This document shows positions 1 through 6,128 of a DNA stretch of 64,000 nt, piece after piece (the first letter of the stretch is position 1; each line of letters starts with the position of its first letter). The translations under genes and the position numbers were made by a program. The stretch comes from a virus: positions 1-64,000 of IMG/VR virus record IMGVR_UViG_3300032313_000564. One strand, 5' to 3'. The notes beneath the pieces are model-generated. The model was given only the letters and a program-made list of their open reading frames with translations. It made no database searches and was not told where the DNA came from.

Positions 1-1585
1 GTGCAGGTGCAGGAACTGCATCAATTACTGTTTGTGCTGCTGCTACTATTGTAGGTGCGGTAGTTACTTTTTCTACGGCTGTAGAAACAATTGCAAGGTC
101 TGCCACCTTTTCAGTTAATGTTGCGCTTGCTGCTGCTAATGTCGTTACAGTATTTTGTGAAACAGTTGCAATAGGTGCAATAACGGTATTTGTGTTTGCT
201 GTATTAGTTGCAACAACCGTTGTAATTGTTGAGTTTAATGTAGCAATTTGTGCGTTTGCTGTATCAATTGCTGCCAATACTGTTGCATTGTTTGGATCTG
301 GGGCAGGAGTAAATGCAGCGCCTTGACTGATTGTTCCAGTAAATCCCGTAGTAGTGCTTGTATTACTAATATTTGTTACGGGACCATTTGTAGTCTCTCT
401 TACGTTAAATCTAGCACCATTTGGAATTAGTCCAGTCACGCTTACGTCTGCCTGCCAGGCACCATCTGATGGGTTTACATCTGCGTTAAATCTAACTTGA
501 GTCATTTGTGTATCGGCGGTAGTTAGTGGAAATACTCTAAGGTCCCAAGCAACACTAAGCGTATTAGTAGTTGTTGAGTATGTAATTCCAGATCCATTAC
601 TCCAAGTAGTCCAGTCATATCCTGCTATAGAAATAGAAGGTGCATTAGGTGTAGAATAATAATTTGCACCCTCATTTACTCCAAAGGTAATAGTTGCGTT
701 AGAGCCCACATAGACGTTGTTATAGGTAACACCGCCCATCTGTAAATTAAATGGAAGGTTCATGCGAACACCAGCATCGTCTACATTAGATAAAACATTT
801 GTTGTTGTTCCAATAGTTGCTGCAAGAGCATTGACTGCGTCTTGAGCTGTATTAATTGCTACGTTTGCTTGAGTTAGTTGTGTCTGTGCTTCTGTTCTTG
901 CAGGTGTCACTGCTGCTACTGCAGTGGTTGCTGTTGCTACTGTGGCCGTTGCAGTATCTATTGCCGTCTGAGCTACCTGTATTGCAGTAGAAGCTGTTGC
1001 TGCCTGTGCTACTTCTGTTGTAATTGCGGTTGCTACCTGAGTAACTGTAGTAGGAGTTTCAGGCATTAAAGGAGATGCTGTTGCTATAACTGTTGCACTT
1101 GCAGATTCAATAACAGGTACTGCTGCAGTTATTACTGCCTGTGCTGTAATAACTTCTGGTGTTTGAGTTGTAGCACTTACTGGGATTGCTGCTACTGCTT
1201 CTGTAACGGATGCTACCGTTGAAGTAATTGTTTGAACAACTGCTGTTGCTGTTTCTATGGCTGTTGACACATTAGACACTTCTGCTACCGCCGTGGTTGC
1301 TGCCGACACAGCAGTGGTTGCGGCGGCTACGGCAGTGTTAGATGTTGTTACTGCTTGTACTGCAGTTGCTATTGTGGCAGTGGCTGTATCTGATGCCGCT
1401 ACAGCTTGTGCAACTTCTGTGGTTGCTGTAGCAATTGCTGTATTAACTGCTTGTTGTGCGGGGCTTACCACAACCTGCTCTGCAGGTGCTGGTGGCTCAT
1501 TGGCATTAGCAAAATTAGGACTAAAAAGGAAAAGCCAGCCGATTATAAAAAGGCTGGTTAAAAAATACTTTAACTTTCTAGTCAA
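1..1585 (-). CDS. Secreted Ala/Thr-rich repetitive protein, C-terminus cut by window edge
   Basis: Partial gene of 528 or more codons, open to base 2. It starts at a TTG at 1585; an in-frame TAG lies immediately before it and AGGAGAT sits about 9 bases upstream, so no earlier start is possible. The first residues form a clear signal peptide: basic start (TRKLK), a hydrophobic core (FIIGWLFLF) and an ANA-N cleavage site near residue 28. Most of the rest is low-complexity Ala/Thr/Val sequence in heptad-like runs (AQAVAAS, TAIATATT), probably a long helical stalk. Around 460-790 it becomes a beta-rich domain (PFNLQMGGVTYNNVYVG...ITFG) of the general type seen in NIDO-like and virion adhesion modules, followed by more Ala/Thr repeats. 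A signal peptide on a phage protein suggests export to the cell surface. Function unknown; the secretion call is firm, the adhesin idea is inference. Confidence 0.85.
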   Translation of the reverse strand, partial: MTRKLKYFLTSLFIIGWLFLFSPNFANANEPPAPAEQVVVSPAQQAVNTAIATATTEVAQAVAASDTATATIATAVQAVTTSNTAVAAATTAVSAATTAVAEVSNVSTAIETATAVVQTITSTVASVTEAVAAIPVSATTQTPEVITAQAVITAAVPVIESASATVIATASPLMPETPTTVTQVATAITTEVAQAATASTAIQVAQTAIDTATATVATATTAVAAVTPARTEAQTQLTQANVAINTAQDAVNALAATIGTTTNVLSNVDDAGVRMNLPFNLQMGGVTYNNVYVGSNATITFGVNEGANYYSTPNAPSISIAGYDWTTWSNGSGITYSTTTNTLSVAWDLRVFPLTTADTQMTQVRFNADVNPSDGAWQADVSVTGLIPNGARFNVRETTNGPVTNISNTSTTTGFTGTISQGAAFTPAPDPNNATVLAAIDTANAQIATLNSTITTVVATNTANTNTVIAPIATVSQNTVTTLAAASATLTEKVADLAIVSTAVEKVTTAPTIVAAAQTVIDAVPAPA

Positions 1586-1628
1586 CTAGGTATCTCCTAA
1601 GTAATGCAATATCTTTGCTTACTTAATA

Positions 1629-1637
1629 ATTATACCA
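1629..1637 (-). promoter_or_regulatory. Extended -10 promoter before the secreted protein gene
   Basis: TGGTATAAT on the minus strand in the 57-base gap before the TTG start at 1585. It fits the TGn-TATAAT pattern that recurs in most gaps of this genome. Predicted start of transcription near 1622, giving a leader of about 37 bases that carries the AGGAGAT ribosome site. Confidence 0.5.
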
Positions 1638-1642
1638 CTTAA

Positions 1643-1831
1643 CTATTTAGGATTATCTGTTTTATAAAATCCATTGCCCTTGAACTGTATGCCAAATGGC
1701 GTAAATGTTCTTGTCATTTGCGAATCACATTCAACACATGTGTAACCTGGATCTTCATCCATAATTGATCTATGGGTTGACATTAAAGGGTGTGCATCAT
1801 CATATGAACACTTGTATTCGTATACGGGCAT
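1643..1831 (-). CDS. FmdB-family zinc-ribbon protein
   Basis: 62 residues. It opens MPVYEYKC and ends FKGNGFYKTD, both signatures of the FmdB/Zn-ribbon_8 family of small putative regulators. The second zinc knuckle (CVEC, residues 32-35) is intact. The first has only Cys8: the usual CxxC has become CSYD, so zinc binding may be altered. It overlaps the start of the DUF2061 gene stop by one base (TAATG), implying coupled translation. Family members are common in bacteria and phages, but their biochemical role is not settled. Family assignment good; function unknown. Confidence 0.75.
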   Translation of the reverse strand: MPVYEYKCSYDDAHPLMSTHRSIMDEDPGYTCVECDSQMTRTFTPFGIQFKGNGFYKTDNPK

Positions 1832-2040
1832 TATCTTCTACCCCAATTAACTTTATTCCAACCACGCTCATGAAAATAATAAAGAATAGTTTTTGTAAAT
1901 ACCTCAAAGCTTGCTATGGCACCAGCCGTTACTGGTTCTTTTGTTATAGCCCAAGATATAACAAACGTATCTGCTGTTCCAATGACACGCCATGTAATTG
2001 CCTTTATGGCTGATCTTTGCTTACTTACTTTCATCTTCAT
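1831..2040 (-). CDS. DUF2061 small membrane protein
   Basis: 69 residues matching the DUF2061 pattern: KAITWRVIGTADTF, then the hydrophobic segment VISWAI, FEVFTKTILYY and the family hallmark HERGWNKVNWG at the end. Two hydrophobic stretches suggest an inner-membrane protein. In bacteria DUF2061 often accompanies or is fused to adenylylsulfate kinase; here an APS-kinase-like gene is the upstream neighbour, which supports a real functional link. The start could be Met1 (2040) or Met3 (2034); neither has a strong ribosome site. Its exact function is unknown in the family. Confidence 0.8.
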   Translation of the reverse strand: MKMKVSKQRSAIKAITWRVIGTADTFVISWAITKEPVTAGAIASFEVFTKTILYYFHERGWNKVNWGRR

Positions 2041-2146
2041 CTTCGTCCCTAAAAATTGAAGCTACAAACCTGTCTTCTACGTCCGCAATACCCTGCAAGC
2101 AATTAAATACCCAATTCTTTACGTTTTTCAGTAGCTGAAATAGCAT
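2021..2146 (-). CDS. Possible 41-residue acidic-tailed micro-ORF
   Basis: An open frame from ATG 2146 to TAA 2021 fills the only sizeable gap (2041-2102) in this compact stretch. It overlaps the end of the APS kinase gene by 44 bases and the start of DUF2061 by 20. The product begins MLFQLLKNVKNW and ends in a strongly acidic run (RDEDEDESK). No clear ribosome site is visible. It may be a real overlapping gene or an accident of the acidic C-terminal codons; I hold it as a candidate only. Confidence 0.3.
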   Translation of the reverse strand: MLFQLLKNVKNWVFNCLQGIADVEDRFVASIFRDEDEDESK

Positions 2147-2864
2147 GTATAGTTGCCCCCAAATCTACCTGTTCAATCTTATAGCCTACATCACGACCAT
2201 AAACTATGTTGGTAATATTAGGGAGTCTTAGAACCATAGAGCCATCCATAAACTCATCCTTGGCAATATACTCCTTTACCTGATCAAAAGTAAGCGGATC
2301 TTTTTCACTAGTATTATATGTGTTTCTAACTCCAAGAAGTACTTGCTTGGTTCTTTTTCCAGCTTCTTGATAAAGTGCGTGGTGTCCTTCGTGCCATGGC
2401 TGATATCTTCCAAGCATTAATGTTGTTGGTGCCGACCAATCGTGCAGATTGAAATACTGAATGATTACTGTAGCCTTCTGATCTTCGTCTAGCTTATGAT
2501 CTTCAAATGTTGCATCAAATTCTGTAGGGCGCTCAAACATCTTATTCGTATCTTCAAATCTACCTTCTTCAATTGTATCCATAAAAATAAGAATATCTGG
2601 CTTACCAAATGCAGCACGTGTAAGCTCTGTAGGGCATACGAAATCAACAATGACTGGGGCCACACCCTGCTTTGCAATAAGGCGAGCCATCTCACCCATA
2701 CGTCTTGATTGCTCAAGTCTGTCATCTGGAGTAAAGCCAAGATCAGAGTTTACTGTAGCACGTACTTCATCAGCGTTTAAATGAATTGCATTAATTCTTT
2801 CCTTCAAAGCTTTTGCTAACTGAGTCTTACCTGAACCTGGAAGTCCAATTATTTGAATAATCAT
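2103..2864 (-). CDS. APS-kinase-like domain fused to an HxGH nucleotidylyltransferase
   Basis: 253 residues from ATG 2864, chosen because it follows the upstream TAA by one base; longer starts at 2888 and 2876 are possible. The N-terminal domain is a P-loop kinase with Walker A GLPGSGKT (residues 7-14) and LNADEVR, as in adenylylsulfate kinase (CysC) and related small-molecule kinases. From about residue 148 a second domain shows GRYQPWHEGHH, the HxGH motif of cytidylyl/adenylyl-transferases, and ends ISATEKRKELG, like the ISxTxIR motif. The architecture resembles phage bifunctional kinase/nucleotidylyltransferases. Possible roles are activation of sulfate or of a sugar/alcohol phosphate; the substrate cannot be read from sequence. 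DUF2061 follows directly, as with many CysC genes. Confidence 0.8.
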   Translation of the reverse strand: MIIQIIGLPGSGKTQLAKALKERINAIHLNADEVRATVNSDLGFTPDDRLEQSRRMGEMARLIAKQGVAPVIVDFVCPTELTRAAFGKPDILIFMDTIEEGRFEDTNKMFERPTEFDATFEDHKLDEDQKATVIIQYFNLHDWSAPTTLMLGRYQPWHEGHHALYQEAGKRTKQVLLGVRNTYNTSEKDPLTFDQVKEYIAKDEFMDGSMVLRLPNITNIVYGRDVGYKIEQVDLGATIHAISATEKRKELGI

Positions 2865-2865
2865 T

Positions 2866-3462
2866 TTATCTCGCATTACTTGCCACATGTGGCGTCAAAA
2901 TGAGATTAGGGCAATCCCATAGTGGGTGGTCTGCTGGAAGTGGATCTGGATCAACCTGATCAATTGCAGCAAATATTCTATCTTTATGTAACTCTTCTAC
3001 TAAATCCATTGTATTAACAATAGGACCCTTACTCATATTAATAAACAAAGACCCATCTTTCATTCTTGAAAAAACATCTTTATTAAACATATTGCGGGTA
3101 GAATCATTAAGTTCCGCCAACACTATAATAATATCAAATTTTTCTAACATTGTAAAGAACTTATCTATAATTAATGATCCTTCACTACCAGTTCTTGAGA
3201 AGTTAGTTACCTGCGCTCTTGGAGCAAATGATTTTATTGCCTGAATTCTTTTGCCTATATGGCCATTGCCTATTACTGCTATCATTTTGCCATCAAGGCT
3301 TTGCTGCTGGCTAAATATCCATTTATGATTTCTTTGATTTTCTAAATACATCGGTATGCCTCTGTATGACGCTATGGCAAGACCTATTGTGAACTCTGCT
3401 GTTAGCACCGCCGTGTCATGATTTCTCCCATCAAGACCACGATCTTCGTTTATATATCCCAT
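2866..3462 (-). CDS. Truncated D-2-hydroxyacid dehydrogenase, NAD-binding domain only
   Basis: 198 residues against about 310-330 for the family. It starts at the TAEFTIGLAIA helix that leads into the Rossmann domain, shows the dinucleotide loop GNGHIGK, and stops just after TPHVAS, which carries the catalytic His. The N-terminal substrate-binding domain and last helix are absent. The start overlaps the upstream stop (TAATG at 3462), so the short form is genuine and not a wrong start call. The usual catalytic Arg (NxxRG) is Lys in NMSKG and the usual Glu (DPEPLP) is Asp in DPDPLP. It may therefore bind NAD(H) without the normal reductase activity, or work with a host subunit. Family call firm; activity doubtful. 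Confidence 0.8.
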   Translation of the reverse strand: MGYINEDRGLDGRNHDTAVLTAEFTIGLAIASYRGIPMYLENQRNHKWIFSQQQSLDGKMIAVIGNGHIGKRIQAIKSFAPRAQVTNFSRTGSEGSLIIDKFFTMLEKFDIIIVLAELNDSTRNMFNKDVFSRMKDGSLFINMSKGPIVNTMDLVEELHKDRIFAAIDQVDPDPLPADHPLWDCPNLILTPHVASNAR

Positions 3463-3869
3463 TATTTTTTAGATTTAGCCCTAGCCTTAGCAAGAGCATC
3501 AAAATCTTTGACCTTTGTATCTCCTAGGTATCCCCAAGCATGCCCATCTGTAATCATCTGATCATTAATAGATATATTAGATCCATCTAAAAATACCCAG
3601 CCTAAAATTCGACCATACTTTTCAGAAGAGTCTATTTTTTCTGTCTTTATTACAACAGTTTTAGCCTTGTCGATTGCATTTTTTAAATAAGATTTTGCTT
3701 CAAGGCCCAGAGCCTTTTCCATTTTATCTGTAGTTCTAGATTCAGGGGTGTCTATTCCAGCCAAACGAACTCTTGAGCTAAAAGAAATATCAAATCCAAG
3801 ATCTATTTCAACATCTATTGTGTCTCCGTCTACAACTTTTGTAACTTTTTTTACGTAGTACTCAAACAT
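3462..3869 (-). CDS. Staphylococcal-nuclease-like (SNase/thermonuclease) protein
   Basis: 135 residues, one SNase OB-fold domain. The active-site set is complete: VVDGDTID (residues 12-19), RLAGIDTPE with Arg35, Asp40 and Glu43, and KYGR with Arg87. No signal peptide is present, so it should act in the cytoplasm as a calcium-dependent DNA/RNA endonuclease, perhaps in host DNA breakdown or DNA repair. The C-terminus is basic (AKARAKSKK). Adjacent starts and stops overlap by one base at each end, placing it within one polycistronic unit with the oxygenase upstream and the dehydrogenase downstream. Confidence 0.88.
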   Translation of the reverse strand: MFEYYVKKVTKVVDGDTIDVEIDLGFDISFSSRVRLAGIDTPESRTTDKMEKALGLEAKSYLKNAIDKAKTVVIKTEKIDSSEKYGRILGWVFLDGSNISINDQMITDGHAWGYLGDTKVKDFDALAKARAKSKK

Positions 3870-4552
3870 TATTTTCCTCTAACTTCTTTCCAGTCATGCT
3901 GTTTTATTTGCATAAGATCTTCAAACTCTTTATTGTAAATGCCTATGTATGGCTCACATTTTTTCATTTGATCTTCTATATTTTCAAGCTCTAAAGTTTC
4001 ATTTTTAAACATAACAAAAAGCATATAAAGAAAACTGTCGTCTTCAAACTTCATAGGTTTTCTCCAGTGTGGATTACGCTGAACGTCTACAACCAATATG
4101 CTATTATTTTTAAGACTATACTCATCGTCATTAACTACAAGAGGCCAATCAATATTGCCATCTACCTGTATATCAAACAAGAATGTTTCTTTTTCTGGAT
4201 GGTCGCAGTGTGGTCCTAGCTGAGGAATACCATACTCTTTAGCATATTTAACTATTGAAAAATATCTAAACTCTGCAAGAGGATCTATTTCTTTTGCCTT
4301 TGCAAGTATCTTTGCTTTAACAGAATCTGGTATAAGATTGTTGTCTTCTGAAGATAAGGATAGCTGTGCTCTGCCACAAAATTTATCTACTTGAACGTCT
4401 GAAAAACTTGTGTATATTGTTTCCCATGACAAGTCTTCTATATTCTTTTTTTCTCGTGAATTAAAGATTATATCCATTTTGCTTTTTAGATCAAAAAGCT
4501 CATCATTAGAAAAAAAATCATTAATTACAACAGGAAGATCCGACTTATCCAA
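3869..4552 (-). CDS. 2OG-Fe(II) oxygenase-like protein
   Basis: 227 residues. The core has HCD (His115, Asp117) and, 45 residues on, NPHWRKP with His162 and Arg164, matching the HxD...H facial triad and 2-oxoglutarate-binding Arg of double-stranded beta-helix oxygenases. Sequence between them (FLFDIQVDG, SILVVDVQ) has the expected beta-strand pattern. The N-terminal VVINDFFSNDEL opening is typical of prolyl-4-hydroxylase-type phage proteins. The acceptor could be protein, nucleic acid or small molecule. It overlaps the SNase start by one base and lies 5 bases after the endolysin gene. It is separate from the larger oxygenase block at 51-57 kb. Confidence 0.68.
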   Translation of the reverse strand: MDKSDLPVVINDFFSNDELFDLKSKMDIIFNSREKKNIEDLSWETIYTSFSDVQVDKFCGRAQLSLSSEDNNLIPDSVKAKILAKAKEIDPLAEFRYFSIVKYAKEYGIPQLGPHCDHPEKETFLFDIQVDGNIDWPLVVNDDEYSLKNNSILVVDVQRNPHWRKPMKFEDDSFLYMLFVMFKNETLELENIEDQMKKCEPYIGIYNKEFEDLMQIKQHDWKEVRGK

Positions 4553-4557
4553 TCTAA

Positions 4558-5142
4558 TTACTTTGCTTTCTTGGTTACTGGCTTAGTTGCTGGGGCCTTT
4601 TTAACTACAGCTTTCTTTACCGATGATCCAAATTTTGGTCTTCCAAATCCAACAATTGCTACTGTCTGACTTCTGCGAAGCTTAGAACCATTTTTCTTTT
4701 TGTAAGCACGATTTTTAAGGCAACATTCTCCGCCATTTCTTTGATCGCCTTTCTTATCAGAAGAGGTGTTTCCTTCCACTACATCAACTGTTCCATCCGC
4801 ATTCACTGCAGCTACTATTCCTACGTGAGAAATTCTATCGACACCGTCTGAGGGGAAATCAAAATATGCAATATCTCCTGGTTCTGGTGTTGCCACTTCT
4901 GCCATTTGCCAAGTTCCTGCTTTAATAAATGCTTGTGCTCCTGCTGGTGTGTACACAGTGTTAGGTACTTTTACTCCTGCTTGATCTGCACACCACATGA
5001 CAAATGAACCACACCATGGTTGAAAGTTTGCTTTTGCAAACTTGCCGTACTTTGTTTCATTATCTTTTGGACCCTCAATAGTTCCAATTTCTGCTAGTGC
5101 TACTTCTACTAATCTTGCTGCTGATCCTTGTGCTTCTGACAT
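4558..5142 (-). CDS. CHAP-domain endolysin with lysine-rich tail
   Basis: 194 residues. A CHAP cysteine amidase/endopeptidase domain covers about residues 8-150: PWCGSFVMWCADQ holds catalytic Cys44, SHVGIV holds His106, and VVEGNTS supplies the third polar residue (Glu123/Asn125). The last 25 residues are a Lys/Ala/Pro-rich tail (VKKAVVKKAPATK) likely to bind the anionic cell wall. There is no signal peptide or membrane segment, so release would need a holin, which I cannot identify nearby. It should cleave peptidoglycan at lysis. ATG is preceded by CAAGGAG and an extended -10 box. Confidence 0.88.
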   Translation of the reverse strand: MSEAQGSAARLVEVALAEIGTIEGPKDNETKYGKFAKANFQPWCGSFVMWCADQAGVKVPNTVYTPAGAQAFIKAGTWQMAEVATPEPGDIAYFDFPSDGVDRISHVGIVAAVNADGTVDVVEGNTSSDKKGDQRNGGECCLKNRAYKKKNGSKLRRSQTVAIVGFGRPKFGSSVKKAVVKKAPATKPVTKKAK

Positions 5143-5182
5143 TTTTTCTCCTTGGTAAGTTGTTTTAAGTCTACTAAAATAT

Positions 5183-5191
5183 ATTATAGCA
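5183..5191 (-). promoter_or_regulatory. Extended -10 promoter before the endolysin
   Basis: TGCTATAAT on the minus strand, 40 bases before the endolysin ATG at 5142. It overlaps a small inverted repeat (ATAGCA-AAAA-TGCTAT) just after the previous stop, which may double as a weak terminator. Predicted transcription start near 5176; the leader contains CAAGGAG. Confidence 0.55.
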
Positions 5192-5197
5192 TTTTTG

Positions 5198-5620
5198 CTA
5201 TTCTGGTTTACTTCTTAATTTATATGCATATTTACGCAATAGCTTAGGTAAATAAATACCTAACCCAGGGGCTTGGTTTTCAAAAAATAAAGCATATTTT
5301 TTATCAAGCTGGGTGGCCATTACTAACATCAATATATATTCTTCATCTATTGGGAAAAACCATTTTATATAGTGATCTGCAAACATATCAAATCCAACTT
5401 CTGACTCTTTTGAATCTAGGCTAATATTATTATTCATTAAATCTGCAAGGTAAGCATTTAGCTCGTAAGCCTCTTTTACCATTTTTTCCCAGTCGCCCTT
5501 TTCGTATGAAGATATTCTTTCTTTTGCTGTAATAAGCATTGGGCTGTCTGGCATATTTTTTTGCCACTGCTTCCAAAGTAATCTACATGTTACTGGCGCT
5601 CTATCTAAAGGGTTTTCCAT
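5198..5620 (-). CDS. Stand-alone TipAS-like domain protein
   Basis: 140 residues of mainly helical sequence. The middle and end fit the TipAS/AlbA antibiotic-recognition fold found at the C-terminus of MerR-type regulators such as TipAL: an alternating WEKMVKEAYELNAYL helix, SLDSKESEVGFDMFADHY, then the hallmark FFENQAPGLGIYLPKLLRKYA near residues 110-130. The MerR DNA-binding half is missing. In the family this fold binds thiopeptides or albicidin in a hydrophobic groove, so a phage copy could sequester a peptide antibiotic or bind another ligand. Its mRNA appears leaderless: TGATATAAT ends 6 bases before the ATG and no ribosome site is present. The family call is by pattern only. Confidence 0.55.
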   Translation of the reverse strand: MENPLDRAPVTCRLLWKQWQKNMPDSPMLITAKERISSYEKGDWEKMVKEAYELNAYLADLMNNNISLDSKESEVGFDMFADHYIKWFFPIDEEYILMLVMATQLDKKYALFFENQAPGLGIYLPKLLRKYAYKLRSKPE

Positions 5621-5626
5621 AGTTAC

Positions 5627-5635
5627 ATTATATCA
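5627..5635 (-). promoter_or_regulatory. Leaderless extended -10 promoter (TipAS-like gene)
   Basis: TGATATAAT on the minus strand with the hexamer ending 6 bases before ATG 5620. With standard spacing, transcription starts at the A of the ATG. No Shine-Dalgarno sequence is present upstream. The tRNA-Arg gene ends 5 bases beyond the box. Confidence 0.6.
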
Positions 5636-5640
5636 TTTTG

Positions 5641-5713
5641 TACCCCTGGCTGGAATCGAACCAGCGACCAACAGATTAGAAGTCTGTTGCTCTTCCGCTG
5701 AGCTACAGAGGTA
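5641..5713 (-). tRNA. tRNA-Arg (TCT)
   Basis: 73-base cloverleaf on the minus strand. Acceptor strands TACCTCT and AGGGGTA pair over 7 positions with one G-T pair, the anticodon arm is ACAGA-CTTCTAA-TCTGT, and the T arm contains GGTTCGATTCC. Anticodon TCT reads AGA, a codon favoured in AT-rich genes. No CCA is encoded. Confidence 0.92.
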
Positions 5714-5718
5714 TGTTG

Positions 5719-5791
5719 CTGGGGATGCAGGCATCGATCCTGCGACATTCGAATTAACAGTTCGACGCTCTACCATCTGAGCTAATCCCCA
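5719..5791 (-). tRNA. tRNA-Asn (GTT)
   Basis: 73-base cloverleaf. Acceptor TGGGGAT pairs with ATCCCCA, the anticodon arm is TCGAA-CTGTTAA-TTCGA (anticodon GTT), and the T arm is GCAGG-ATCGATG-CCTGC. The T loop starts with A where T54 is usual, a small irregularity. Confidence 0.88.
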
Positions 5792-5795
5792 TCAG

Positions 5796-5869
5796 TACAG
5801 CAAGTAGGACTCGAACCTACGATTACCGAATTATGAGTTCGGGGCTTTAACCAACTAAGCTATTGCTGC
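5796..5869 (-). tRNA. tRNA with CAT anticodon (Met or lysidine-modified Ile)
   Basis: 74-base cloverleaf. Acceptor GCAGCAA pairs with TTGCTGT, starting with a G-T pair; the anticodon arm is CCGAA-CTCATAA-TTCGG and the T arm GTAGG-TTCGAGT-CCTAC. The paired first position argues against an initiator tRNA. Elongator Met and Ile2 cannot be told apart by eye. Confidence 0.88.
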
Positions 5870-5888
5870 CTACTGATTAATTATATAT

Positions 5889-6128
5889 TTATGATGACGG
5901 CTTGTCAATAGTTCTTTCTACAATTTGCTGAACATACTCTGAAAAATGTTTTCTTATACTACCCATTGGCCTTTGTCCAAAAGAATTCCATATTCTTTTA
6001 TACTCAATTATATTAGAATGTGTTGTGGGGCACAACAGCAATCCTTCATATTCAATTAACGATGTTGGAAGTGGTACGTGCTTGGTACAACACTTACACA
6101 TCTTTGCTCTTTCTTGGTACTCGCTCAT
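5889..6128 (-). CDS. Small zinc-ribbon-like protein downstream of terminase
   Basis: 79 residues, unrecognised. The N-terminus has Cys pairs (KMCKCC near residues 10-15, then LLCPTTH) that could bind zinc. The second half is basic and helical (GSIRKHFSEYVQQIVERT). It overlaps the terminase stop by 4 bases (ATGA), so it is translated with the terminase and may be a packaging or DNA-binding accessory. HNH-like residues are not evident. Confidence 0.6.
   Translation of the reverse strand: MSEYQERAKMCKCCTKHVPLPTSLIEYEGLLLCPTTHSNIIEYKRIWNSFGQRPMGSIRKHFSEYVQQIVERTIDKPSS

Noticed and set aside
1257-1589. Plus-strand Ala/Val-rich open frame
   Set aside because: Shadow of the GCx/ACx-rich minus-strand secreted protein; the latter has a signal peptide and a Shine-Dalgarno sequence.
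5186-5201. Terminator after the TipAS-like gene
   Set aside because: The 6-bp ATAGCA/TGCTAT repeat is short and AT-rich and overlaps the endolysin promoter; it is mentioned there but not called separately.
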